A stretch of 64,000 bases of DNA from Marasmius tenuissimus (Eukaryota; Basidiomycota; Agaricomycetes; Agaricales; Marasmiaceae), in the NCBI GenBank assembly GCA_029532415.1, contig JAQOTA010000050.1, positions 5,704,001 to 5,768,000 of the forward strand, in the 5' to 3' direction. The notes under the pieces were generated by a model that did no database searches, was not told the origin of the DNA, and worked only from the letters and a program-made list of their open reading frames with translations. This document shows, in pieces, positions 11,598 through 22,893 of this stretch (the first letter of the stretch is position 1; each line of letters opens with the position of its first letter). Position numbers and translations under genes: made by a program.

Positions 11598-13331
11598 GTA
11601 GACCACTGGGCTCTACTTGTGGGTAAATATAGGGTAGGCTTGTCCACAGAAATACTTTTTGCAGAGTGCTGGAGGGACGTCAATTAGTCTCACGACATAT
11701 AGGCCACTGCGCAATGATGCGAGTGCCAAGCAAGTGCTTGAATAGTGTGACCTTGGCGTACACACGCACCCGCGAACTGGCGCATGTCGATCTACACCGG
11801 GAAGAATACCACACAGTACAGCTCATTGAGAACCTGGTAGTCGCCCTGGCAGAAGGATTGAGATGATATAATTCGTGAGAAAAGCCAAGGGTCGAACATT
11901 GAACCATTGCTCAATCATTAGAATAAAGGAGATGTCACTGACACGAGCGCCAGTGGCCAGTGTCTTAAGCTTCGTCCCTGACATTGTTGCCGACCGAATC
12001 ATGTGCGAGTCTTTGTGAGGCAGTAGACATACCGAGAATTCCATTGGTACTGGCGATCCATGGGAGGCAGGGCTTCGAGGCAAGGGTCCATGAATGAAGG
12101 CTATTGCGCAAGCTGAGATCCACAAAATTGGGGTAAGATTCCAGGAGTGACCAATTGCTAGTCTTTCCTTTCCAACCTGTCACTAGCATTCGTAATACCG
12201 CCCAGTAAGTAGGGGGGTTATGCACATATATGGCGTATTTATCCAGCCTAAAGGTACCCATACTGGGTTGCAGGCGCAGAGGATCATGGATGGGAACAGA
12301 AATAAAAAAGCGATGCCGACACAATCTTCGTGGGACTGTACCCCCAGTGAAAATGAACATGCAAAATGACGCATTGTCAGCAATTGTCAGCTATTCCCAG
12401 GCTTTAAGTGAGGGGTTTCACCCAAATATCTCGCAATTGTCTGACAATGGCTGGTAATAGGAAAAACGGGACCTTTTTTCACATTGTCAGCTGTTTACAG
12501 CCATTATGGACCAAAATGAACGAATGGTAGGGCTCAGGGACCGGGCTATTCTTGTGTATTGCTAGATATTACTCAGTATCACTGTATCGCACTATGCACA
12601 TTGAGCTATTGCCAGAAATTGAATTCAATTAACGCCTATTATATGGTACAACAGTAATTCGAAGGACTACCAGGATGGTATGTATGTGAGATGTACTAAT
12701 AGACCGACGAGAAGTATTCAAGTAGGTACCGCCGCTGCGCTGCCATTCTATTTACAACCAACCGTCTGTCCGAGATATTGTGAGCTACCTGAAAGTAAAG
12801 TAAGAGAAAGATGACATACCTGAGTTCAAAGGAAGGGATTCTCTCCATTGCCATACGTACTTTCCATGCCTGGGATAGTAGGAAAAACTATGGAATGTCC
12901 AAATGTCAGTTAGTATTCTGAAACTGGTAGTGACAAATTACAATGCAAGTGTACGTACCCCAAAAAGATCCCGAGAGACTCTCAGTGCATGCACACACAG
13001 TCACTGCCTGCAGTTGGTTAACAGGTTTTGACTATGGGTATTCGATGGCTGAAGTCGACAAGTGGGCAGGGAACAGGAACTTCGAGAGCCGATTTATAGC
13101 CTTCCATGAAAGAAACATTGTGATGAGCGACAGCTATCAAACAATTGAATCAATCAGGTTGATCTGAGGCACAGAGACTAGGGATACTCACCGTGCGTGT
13201 ACACACGAAACTAACAATAGCGACTCCAACACAAAAAAAAGTTGTGACTTGACCTGCTTGCCTTCATATTTGAGGCCGAACACAGCTTCTGGATAATATA
13301 TAAAATAAGATCAGTATAGTGATATAGGATA
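11598..13331. other. Non-coding, repeat-like stretch
   Basis: No gene was supported. Several short motifs recur (ATTGTCAGC at about 12373, 12383 and 12487). An imperfect inverted pair begins at 12342 (CCCCAGTGAAAAT) and ends at 14242 on the opposite strand, which could mark the ends of a decayed 1.9-kb DNA element. Confidence 0.35.
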
Positions 13332-13524
13332 CACTGGGGGCATTTTTCTGTCAAGTAGGGCATGATGTGTTGGTGTCAAGTGTGTCTGACCCTGGAATGG
13401 ACCATTAAACAAAGATTCTCTAAGTCCCCCCAAGGTGCAACAACCATTGTTTGGACTTGGCTTGGACCTGGCCCACTTGACACCACCACGACATGTCCTA
13501 CTTGACAGAAAAATGCCCCCAGTG
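13332..13524 (+). mobile_element. 193-bp MITE with CACTG ends, copy A
   Basis: It starts CACTGGGGGCATTTTTCTG and ends with the inverted complement, finishing CCCCCAGTG. The terminal inverted repeats run about 30 bp (continuing into TCAAGTAGGNCATG). It is flanked by the 3-bp direct repeat ATA (13329-13331 and 13525-13527). It has no coding capacity. A CACTG terminus with a 3-bp target duplication is the signature of the CACTA/EnSpm superfamily, so this is probably a non-autonomous member. A second copy of the same length lies inverted at 14264. Confidence 0.85.
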
Positions 13525-14263
13525 ATATCAAGACGCTAGGAAATGGAAAGGGGAAAACTTACTGAAATGGTGTAATCCAGTTTCGGGTCGTGGTCGTAGT
13601 CTTGAGGAGAGTGAGCTGGCAGGTGGCTGTGTCCAGATTGAACAATTTTGGACTCGCGCCCGGCAGAGCCGCTCACTGGCGCCTATATTCACGCATATGT
13701 GAATACAAGCACCGGCGACGACCAATGTTTGGACGACAATGACAATGACAACTGTCACTAGCCTCGGTATTCTCCTCTCAATCTCACTAACCCTCATCTT
13801 TATGCTCTAAAATGGTAGACTGAATGTACCGTCACCCAAGATAATGTAAAAGCAAGTACACCCATTGGCAGTGTTATACTTATCACATTCTAGCTAAGTT
13901 AGGATGGTCTCTGAAGGATATCAGACAATATGTCGTGAATCGGTAGGTGGGTACCTTGGGCTAATACAACGGCGAGCTTGCCTCTGGTCCACCCTGAGTT
14001 ACGTCGAACCCTGTTTGTATCACTCATACAAAGAATGCCGTTGCTGGGGAGACAACTCTATCCTGGAATATGGGAGAATAGCTCAAAACACTCAAATGAT
14101 GCCGTTGCCGGGGACATCTGTGTCTTGAATACGAGAGAATAGCTGGGAATACTCAAAATAGCCCAGAAATACCGTCATATCACATTTCAATAGTCGGCAA
14201 TATCAGACAATGTGACTAAATTTATGTCAATTTTCACTGGGGCTGATTTCCCAGCGCTCGTAA
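13525..14263. other. Intergenic sequence between two MITE copies, nothing coding seen
   Basis: No supported gene. A GC-poor stretch separates the two inverted MITE copies. Confidence 0.4.
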
Positions 14264-14456
14264 CACTGGGGGCATTTTTCTGTTGAGTAGGACATGTCGT
14301 GGTGGTGTCAAGTGGGCCAGGTCCAAGCCAAGTCCCAGCAATGGTTGTTGCACCTTGGGGGGACTTAGAGAATCTTTGTTTAATAGTCCATTCCAGGGTC
14401 AGACACACTTGACACCAACACATCATGCCCTACTTGACAGAAAAATGCCCCCAGTG
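14264..14456 (-). mobile_element. 193-bp MITE with CACTG ends, copy B (inverted relative to copy A)
   Basis: Reverse-complemented, it aligns end to end with the copy at 13332-13524 with few differences and the same length. It is flanked by the 3-bp direct repeat TAA (14261-14263 and 14457-14459). Two intact copies with different target duplications show transposition rather than simple local duplication. Confidence 0.85.
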
Positions 14457-14513
14457 TAAGTCGCTGAATAAACTAGGGCTGTTGAGCTTTAGCCTTTCAT
14501 TCAAAGGCCTCCT

Positions 14514-15105
14514 TAGTGATGCGCAGGCTCGGGCTGGGCTCAAAGCCTTGGGCTTGGGCTCGGCTTTGAGGGCTTAGGCTCACCAAAATCTGAGCCCGAG
14601 CCTTGAGCCCAAGCCGGACGTCAAAGCCCTGGGGCTTGGGCCTGAGCCTGGGCTTATAACAACCTCGTAAATTGTCGCTGTAAGGAAAATAAGGCATCCC
14701 AAGCAGTGTAGTATCTGTCCGGGAGTGCCTTCTCACCATTACCCGTCAAGCATGTTGATCCAGAGAGGTGCAGTCGACTGTCTTCCACAACTGGTAGCCC
14801 AGATTCAGTGAGTAGTGAGCTCAATTTCAGCTGTGAAAATCAAATGAATCACTTACTATCAATACCATATAGTGTTGTGTTGGCGCGGGGACTAACAATG
14901 TTTAGGGGCCTAGAATGTGTGAAGTATATCTTGATTCCTGCTGGTGGATAATGGGAGAGGGCTTGAGCCTAGGGCTTGGGCTTACAAAATGTCGAGCCCG
15001 AGCCCTAAGCCTCCCAAAGCCCTCTACCAGGGCTGGGCTAGGCTTTTCAAGCCCCGGGCTGGGCTTGGGCTCGCCAGGGCTCAAGCCCGAGCCCGCACAT
15101 CACTA
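14514..15105. mobile_element. 592-bp hAT-like non-autonomous element
   Basis: The left end reads TAGTGATGCGCAGGCTCGGG. The right end, reverse-complemented, reads TAGTGATGTGCGGGCTCGGG. A perfect 8-bp direct repeat GGCCTCCT flanks it (14506-14513 and 15106-15113). An 8-bp target duplication with short inverted ends starting TAGTG is typical of hAT transposons. Both subterminal regions (14520-14660 and 14950-15100) are packed with GGGCT/AGCCC motifs in both orientations, as in hAT subterminal transposase-binding repeats. No transposase frame is present. Confidence 0.88.
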
Positions 15106-15113
15106 GGCCTCCT

Positions 15114-16312
15114 CAACCTGACCTGAGTCAACAATCCCGCGCCTTTCCCAGCTAATCTCTGGTTAGTCCGTCGGTGGTCCAGTCATATCAACAGCTTAGC
15201 TCAATGTTTTTGGAAGGCAGGAATATCGTCTCGAGATCGCGTTGGTCTTCTACAAGGATAGCTTGGGAACACAGCTGGAGAATTCGCGGAGAAACCTTTA
15301 GAGTCGAGTATGCGACGTTGGAGGACCTACCCGTGATGGTGAGAAGCTCTGCGTTTCGAAAGGAAGGGGGGCGAAAAATGGCCTATCAACAGAAATAACA
15401 CCCCTTCATGGGCAAGATGCGTAGAGTAAATGATTTCAATTCTGGGTAAGCCACTTCCCGGTCCCTAACCTGTTTTAGTAACTGACTCACCAAAACCAGT
15501 ATGTGTCGGTAGCTCGAATGAAAGCTGGCTTCTAGGGACTGATTATACAACGAGACGGCAACGCGCTTACTATAACGTGAACTTGTTGGTGAGTTGCGAT
15601 GCACGGTCCACTCTAAGTGCCTGTGCGAAGGACAAGTGCTGTAGGAACCATGTTTTATTCCACATATCCCGCTCCCAACAGATCCCCGGGTTTTCTGGCA
15701 GTTGGCAATCAGGGCACCAAGTTCTGGGGAACGGGATGCTCAATGAATGTCACTTTCGAAATCGTTCCTTGCAACTCCCGCGTACCTGTCAAAACTTCAC
15801 ATCAAATTCTCAAAACACCGTCTCCCCATGGGAAAGTTATATCTTTGACCAGATCTCTGACTTCCATCACCCGCAATAATTCTCCATCTTTTCCCAGGCC
15901 CTGATATATTCTGGTTTCTAAATGCTTTGACTGTCTGCTCTCCAAAATGAACATTGGACGAGAATCTTCTCCCATCCTAAACGCTAGTAATGCTTGAGGC
16001 GTGGCTGAACTCAGAGCCTGCGAGCGAGCGCATCACTTCGGAACAGCTCACAAAATATTTACGTGTTGGTCATCACAGCGGTAGTACGTTCACAATTCTG
16101 AATATACTGACAGTGATCAGGGCCCACGCTCTTACCTGCTTACCTGCGTGCATGGTATGGACGCGATAGTGAATTTGGTCATCCGGGAGACTGCGATCTA
16201 AAGTACAGCCCTGACTTGGTGCCGAGGACAGCTAGCTTGAAGCTACATTGGTTTTACAACACAATCCCGTTCCCGACGGTTTTCTGTCGCCGTAGAGAGT
16301 TGTCCCGATTGC
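15114..16312. other. Intergenic stretch upstream of DyP peroxidase 1
   Basis: One open frame at 15617-15904 (plus) carries GFLAVGNQGTKFWGTGCSMN-type text but no family was recognised and no splice partners were found. The rest holds nothing I can name. Confidence 0.35.
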
Positions 16313-16319
16313 TATAAAA
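16313..16319 (+). promoter_or_regulatory. TATA box of DyP peroxidase 1
   Basis: TATAAAA lies 70 bp upstream of the start codon at 16389, the usual fungal distance. Confidence 0.6.
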
Positions 16320-16388
16320 GCTCGAGGTCTCCCCACTATAGCGTCAGTTCCAGCCTATCCCTTACATCTCACGAGTAGCTGAGGCAGC

Positions 16389-18408
16389 ATGAGATTTCCC
16401 TTCGCAACCGTGGCTTTTGGGCTTTGTATTCATTTCGCCTTTGCAAAGGCATCCACTATAAAACCTAGAAGGACGTCCTCCATATTGATCAGTTCGTCAA
16501 GTTATCCTACACCATCTAAATTCATTACGCTGACCATTGTTTCAAGATCCTGACGCTCAGCCCGATTTGCCAAGTCTTCGCGAGGCGCAGACCGCTTCCA
16601 CTGCCGTTGGTCTCAACCTCGACGACATCCAAGGAGATGTACTGTACGTGTGTTCGCCACTGACCCACACTGTTTGATTTGACTCTCATCCTTACGCAGG
16701 ATCGGTATGAAAAAGAGCAAGGAGCTCTTCTTCTTCTTTGGTATCACCGATGTAGCTGCATTCAAATCCAAACTCGGGACGGACATCCATGGCCGAATCA
16801 CCTCGACTACTAAACTTCTTGATAAGACCACACAAACGGATACTGCAGTCAATATCGCTTTCTCGCAGAGCGGACTCACGGCACTCGGTATCAATGATAA
16901 CCTACAAGATCGCAACTTTCGTAGCGGACAGCTCAGCGATGCCGGAGTCCTTGGAGACCCTGGTACCGGAAATTGGGTGTCAGGCTTCGTCGGGACTCGT
17001 GTCCATGGAGTCATTCTTCTTGCCTCTGACACCCTAAGCAACATCGATGACGAATTGAAGAGCATCCAATCTGCCCTTGGTAGCTCTATTACCGAGATTC
17101 ACAGGTTGCAAGGTGCTGCGCGACCTGGAGATCAAGAAGGACACGAACGTGAGTGGTAAGTGAGCCATGAAACATACCATCTCATCATTGGTATCAGACT
17201 TCGGCTACATGGATGGGATCAGCCAACCCGCGATCGAGGGCTTTGACATTGATAATCGCAAACCTGGTCAGTTTGTGGCCAAACCGGGTGCTATTCTCCT
17301 TGGTGAAGATGGCGACTCCGCTAGTCGCCCATCTTGGGCTAAAAGCGGCTCGTTTCTCGCGTTCCGCCAGTTGAAACAACGTGTCCCGGAGTTTAACAAG
17401 TTTGTCGCCGATAACGCACTATCAGTTCCGGGGCTCAGCAGACAAGAGAACATCGACCTCTTCGGCGCTAGGACCGTCGGACGATGGAAGAGTGTGCGTC
17501 TTCAGATCGAAAACTTGACCGTAACGACGCTGACCTACCTTTCGTCCTAGGGTGCACCAATTGATCTTGCGCCCCTTCGTGACGATCTAGCTCTCGGCAA
17601 AGACCGTGACAGGAACAATAATTTCACATTTAATCATCCCGACTTGAGTGGGTTCGACCTGAATACCAACCAAACCTTCTGCCCCTTCTCCGCTCACATT
17701 GCCAAGACTCGCCCCAGAGCCTTTCTAAGTGGTGCATCCGGGCCAGAACTTCCTATTGCCCATATCATACGTGCAGGAATTCCATACGGACCCGAAGGTA
17801 AGGCCAATCAATTTTTACAATAGTGCATGATTATAATTCTGTCCAGTGACTGAGGAGGAGGCGGCCGCGCAAACTTCCTCTAACGACCCTGCACTTGAAC
17901 GAGGGCTCGCATTCGGTACGGCGTAGTCCCATTCTGACATGACCAGCAAGCTGATACAAACCCTTTCTAAGTTTCCTATCAATCTAGTCTTGGTAACGGT
18001 TTCACCTTTATCCAAAGTTCCTGGGCAAATAAACCAAGGTGTGTCGTTTGCGCCTTGTTTGTGCCCGGGAGGTAAACATCAAGAACCATTGTTTAGCTTC
18101 CCAAAGAGCAATGTAGTGAGTTCCATCAGCCTATCGCAGTAATGCAAAGGCGCTGACCCATCGAAAAGGGTGCGGATCCCATCATTGGGTCTACCAACTC
18201 CGGACCACCTGGAGATGCGCAACGGACCATCACAGGTCTTGACCCTACAAACTTCCAAAAGCCAATTGTAATCAATGAAGGTAGGTCATATAGCCCAACT
18301 ACCATCTCGGTCACTCAGGTATCATTGGCAGACTTTGTTGTTTCTCGTGGCGGAGAGTATTTCTTCTCTCCACCGATTTCCGCTCTTATCACTCCGTTGT
18401 CTCAATGA
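16389..18408 (+). CDS. DyP-type heme peroxidase 1, secreted (10 exons, about 511 aa)
   Basis: Dye-decolorizing peroxidases use H2O2 to oxidise dyes, phenolics and lignin-related compounds; fungal members are usually secreted. Exons: 16389-16491, 16547-16643, 16700-17148, 17198-17493, 17551-17797, 17847-17915, 17972-18038, 18097-18115 (19 nt), 18169-18280 and 18332-18408. They add up to 512 codons including the stop. A signal peptide (MRFPFATVAFGLCIHFAFA) leads. The N-terminal ferredoxin-like half has GLNLDDIQGDVL. The distal-Asp motif reads HFGYMDGISQPAI (D of GxxDG). The proximal heme-ligand His lies in CPFSAHIAKTRPR, and the catalytic Arg in IIRAGIPYGPE. The C-terminus is VVSRGGEYFFSPP. All key residues are present, so it is probably active. 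The intron 1 donor (A/GTTCGT) is weak but keeps the frame. A close paralogue lies at the window's right end. Confidence 0.9.
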
Positions 18409-18633
18409 ATTGATATACATTAGTTATAATATGATAATAGTTCTACCCAGGTACGATACATGCTCAACATTCGGCGTTACTACATCTTTTGAGTTTCTGT
18501 GTATACATGTAGGTCCCAGATCGCGCCAACTTTACCAGCAGTTTTCTACGTCATTTCGGCTTTATATATTTGTGTTTTATCGTTTGATTGGATCGAACCC
18601 GCATATTATCAACCCTACCACTCTCAGGAACCC

Positions 18634-18745
18634 TCAACAGATAAGAATCAATACTCCGAAAAGCACAGCACTGAATACAGAGACAATTTGCCAGGCCACT
18701 AGGGCCGTAGAGACTCTGGCAGCAACATTCTCTGTTCTGAGTTCC
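18634..18745 (-). pseudogene. C-terminal remnant of the signal-peptide/membrane-tail family (copy 3)
   Basis: The minus strand encodes ELRTENVAARVSTALVAWQI, then VSVFSAVLFGVLILIC and a stop. It matches the C-terminal hydrophobic tail of the copies at 10328 and 29533 (ELRSGG...STIAWQIVFVLGAM). Nothing of the N-terminal part is found before the helicase gene, which ends at 18833. It is a fragment of about 36 codons. Confidence 0.55.
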
Positions 18746-18832
18746 CCATAGCTTCATATAAAGGTAATTGATGCACAAATAAGAGCATAGCAAAAACACG
18801 ACAGATCAAACAGATATCACAGCACCCATGCC

Positions 18833-21800
18833 TCAATCTTCCTCACGGAATACCATTCCCTCTCCGAATCCAAACTTTCCGACACCACCAACTAGATCTT
18901 CGTCGTCGTCATCGTCAAATTCATCATCACTAAACTCCAACTCATCCAAAGTCCCTTCAATTCCAAGCATTCCAGCATTATTTCTCGCAATCATAGACTT
19001 CAACCTGACAAGTTCTTCCTCCGCTTCACTGATAGCCGCCTGCCTGGCGGCAGCCACGAAACGATTCTCTACCTCCCCGTAACTCGATTCTGACGTGTCA
19101 ACGGATTCATGCGTGTCCCATGGGGGCACCTTGCCGCGCCAGCCACCGTTTATATGCACGTAGTTCAGGAAAGCCCGCCATAAGGGATCTAGACCAAGGA
19201 CCAGGGGATTCCCAATGACGACCAAGAGAGCCTGTGCACGTGTTATGGCCACTAGAGGACGTTCGGCAATAGATGAGCATCATCACAAAAAGACGATAAG
19301 TAAACTCACCGTTGAAACGGTGTGGATTCGCGACGAAACCGAGAGTTCGACGAATGTCAGCTGCGACGAAGTTCGAGTTGCTTCGGACAGTTGACATAAT
19401 GATTACCCGTCGTTCCTGGTGTAAGGGTCACTAACATATCGAAAAATGTACGCAGTCAGTGTACATACCTGCCCTTGGAACTCCTCGACGCTCCCAACCT
19501 TGATATCGCGCAACTTGGGGTCGCGATGAAGAAGATTGAGTATCTTGACTCTCTGCGCGTGGTAAGGCGTGATGACCGCGATATGTTCCGGCTCTACACA
19601 TAATCGTGGTCAATTATGTGCAGAAACAAAGGACCTAGATACTCACTAAGCTTGTTCTTCCTATCCCCGACCAACGAGGCAGCACATTTCTTCACCAAAT
19701 TCGCCTCGTCAATGTTGAAGTACGACGGTGACTCTGCCTCTCGCATATCCTTTCCAATAACCCCATGGAATATCACCGGGAATCCTTTCTTTGGCAGTTC
19801 GCTCGCGTTCTCCAGACTATTGATCATAGCTGGGTTTCCATAGTATTGAAGCTCTCGGTTATAGAAGTGTTCGTTGGAGAACTGTAGGATAGCTGGATGA
19901 GAGCGGAAGTTCCTAACAAGCTTGACGATCCTGAACGAGATAGAAAGTGAGCAAAAATAAGACGGCGGGGATTGGAGGGAAACGCAGAACTCACGTCACA
20001 CCCTTTCCTCCATCTGCAGCTCCTTTCCTACCCTTATCTTCCAGATCGTAAATCTCCCTATCCATAATCCTCGCCAAATAACTCTCCTTCAACCCAAACC
20101 TCGCCGCAAGGGCCGAGTGAACAATCGGCCCCAACTGCTTGTTGTCCCCAGCCACGATTATGTTCGTCTTATCCCCCACCAGACTCTTGAGCGGGACCAT
20201 GACGGCGGGCTCGGTAGCCTGACCACATTCGTCGACAAAAATGTGGGTGAAGAAGCCCGGCTCAACGCCCAAAGCTGCCGGAACACCCGCGGATAGGCAG
20301 GTAGCAACGACGACACGGAACCCCTTGATGAACTCGACTGAGGGAGGCATCGCGAAGACCTCGTTGTCGTTGATGATACTGAATTTCTGGAGAGCTTTGG
20401 GGAGATCCTTGTACGGACGCGTCAGGGAGTTTAGTCGGAGGACCACAGTAGCACCCAGAACCGAAAGTTGGGTTGCGAGAAGATCCGCAGCCGAATTACT
20501 TGGGGCGCAGGCCACAATACGCGATCTGGGATCGCGTGCAAGGATTTGTCGGATGGATTCGACGAGAGTGACGGTTTTGCCTGTGCCTGGGGGTCCAAAA
20601 ACAACAAATGGAACACTTCCAGGAGGGAGATTGACGATGGCAGCCACGGTCTGCAGCTGCTCGGGATCTTCTCCGATCAGCCTGTTAATCGGCGTGATTT
20701 CGTCCATCTGGTGTTGAGTGAGTAACTTGTTCTGCGCCTGCCTGAGATGCTGGAGGGCGGGGAATAGCAGGCGTTCTGGACTGTTACCGTTCGTGACTGC
20801 GGCATGCATACGGCGGAACGAGAGACGATTCAGGACGAACCGGACGTCGAACGAGGTGCCGCGGTAAGTGCTGAAGTTGTCTCCAAAGCGCAAGCTGACA
20901 TGCGATTCTTGAACTGAATGAACGCGACCTTCAAACCAGGTCTTATTCGTCGCGTTGACTTGTCGTACGAGAATGAAATCCCCAACTAAGACCGAAGGCC
21001 GGCCTTCAGAAAGACCTTGCACTTCGAGCTTGTATCGAGGGTGATCCGGCTGGAGAGTGACGCCGTCCATGGCGTATGCATCCAATTCAAATCTAGAGTT
21101 GACCCAATTCAGCACTCTGGTAGGTAATATGCCAAGAGACACGCACTTCATTTGCTCCTCCTCCAGATGAAGCATCAGCTGGAATCTGGAGCCATACGTT
21201 TTAACATTGAATGCAGGGGAGATGAACGTCTTCAGGATCTCGAAAGTGTCCCTTTTAGACCGCTGAACTCCCTCGCTCTTGTACAGGACATCGGTAAGCT
21301 GCCTCGGTACATCGAACTTCGGCAAGAAGCCTTTCCAAGCCGTCTTCGTCCAGGTGGTCGGCCGAGGGCTCGTCTTGATAGGTCCATCGAGCCGAAGAGG
21401 TATACCGCGTTTTCGTCGTCGATACGGTGTCCTGGGTTGCAAGGTTTCGTGGGCAACAGGATCGCCGACTGTAGCGATAACTCTACGGTGGATAACGAAA
21501 GAAGTACGGGATTCCGTTTCTCGGAAAACCAGTTCGAGCGTGTCTTCGTAGCGCCCAGCATAAGCAGGATGAAACAAAACGTTCAGATAACGTGTGCGAG
21601 GTGGGTTGATAAAAGGTGAACCGATCAAGTTGGCTGAAAAGCTGTGACCGGAGGAGAAATGAGAACAAAGAAAAGGTCTACACACGAGAATACGCACCGG
21701 TCACCAACTTCATCCTTTCTCTTGGACGATAACATCCTACATTTAACCAGCTTCAACGGCGGAGCTAGTGTATCGCATTGACGCGTAATTTCCAGCCTGA

Positions 21801-22392
21801 TCACCACCGACTCCTGCTCGTTCTCGTCGTCTTCTGGTTCAGCAATGACACCAAAATCGACACCAGCAAGCCCAGTGACGGTAATTCCATTCTTGTTGGC
21901 TTCAATTTCTCTCCTGGCAGCATCGAGCTCGTCCTGAGTGCCATGAGACCTGATATGCTCGTCGTAGAGCTCTGCCGGGATGAACCTACTGCATTTTGAG
22001 CAAAGAGGAACACGGGCGGCGCCACTGAAGTGACCTGTATCTGGACGAGCATCCAGGTCAGATTCGTCGTAATGATAGCTAGGCGAAGAGCTGTTTCGAT
22101 TGCCAGTGCCATTGCTCCTCGTCCCGCTCCCATACACGTTCCCATTTCCAACACCGTTCTGCCTTGAGCCTGAACCTCGCCCTGACCTCTGTCGAGGACG
22201 TGGGCCCATTCCAGCTATCGCTTCTCGATGTCTCTTCCCACCAGAATGACTGGCATAATCCGTAAGAGGCAGAACCAGTCCACAGTCGCATCGTCGAATG
22301 TCATGCCTGTTTCGACAGTTTTGGCCAAATCGACACCGGCCTTCGAGAAAGTCGAGACAAAAACGAGGGTTGTAGTAAGATGGTGAAGACAT
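18833..22392 (-). CDS. MOV10/SDE3-like SF1 RNA helicase A with CCCH and C2H2 zinc-finger head
   Basis: The start is taken at 22392 (MSSPSYYNPRF), directly before a CCCH finger (C-x7-C-x5-C-x3-H, in FCLDFLEGRCRFGQNCRNRH). A U1-like finger follows (CDCGLVLPLTDYASHSGGKRH), then a C2H2-like one (CSKCSRFIPAELYDEHIRSH). A MOV10-type region with YAGRYEDTLELVF comes next. The helicase core has Walker A GPPGTGKT, motif [10 protein letters not shown], Walker B VDECGQATEP, GDNKQLGPI, EEFQGQ-type motif V, GFVANPHRFNVAITRAQ and a tail ending in an acidic D/E run. Such helicases unwind RNA 5' to 3' and act in small-RNA silencing and transposon control in plants and animals; the role in this fungus is inferred. 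Many short introns. A paralogue with a different finger head lies at 41419. The gene is convergent with DyP 1 (plus strand, ending at 18408). Confidence 0.88.
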
Positions 22393-22893
22393 TACTAAAA
22401 GGTGAAGTAGAGAAGAACGAGAGATGAAAAGAAGGTGAAAGAGTGGGATGGTAATGGGGTAACGCTGAGCTGTGCCTTGCGCAGATGGTGCGGTTGACAA
22501 TGAACGAGGCCAAGGCGTTTTTAGAATTTTACGGAAGGCCGATCACGTTACCATCTCCGATAAGATAAGGATCATCCCAGCCTCGACTGACTGACTACAG
22601 ACAGTACAGATTGAACCAAACGGTAGAGAATTGCTGGAGATGGAGCGGTGAGTCGTTTTCCGACTCGAGAAACTATGGACGTGCACATCTCGCGAATTAT
22701 GAATATCGCCTATGACTTTATCTGCAACCGAGGAGCCGCGGTCAGCCGGGGTCTGTCGGGATCAACGAGTTGGATCGACGAGATTGTCGGGATGATCAGA
22801 TCGTCATTCCTCCTCTAGGCAATACATAGGGATGTTCAAGCACCACAATTCAATGGTGCACTATTTTCCAAGATCGAATCTACATACAGATTT
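22393..22893. other. Intergenic, helicase A promoter side
   Basis: This 500-bp stretch separates the start of helicase A from the 3' end of M36 peptidase 1. No other gene was seen. Confidence 0.5.

Noticed and set aside
20241..20717. 158-codon plus-strand frame inside helicase A
   Set aside because: Antisense shadow of the helicase core (Walker A and B exons); no start context or family features of its own.
21152..21619. 155-codon plus-strand frame inside helicase A
   Set aside because: Lies opposite well-conserved helicase exons, with no signal peptide or motif.
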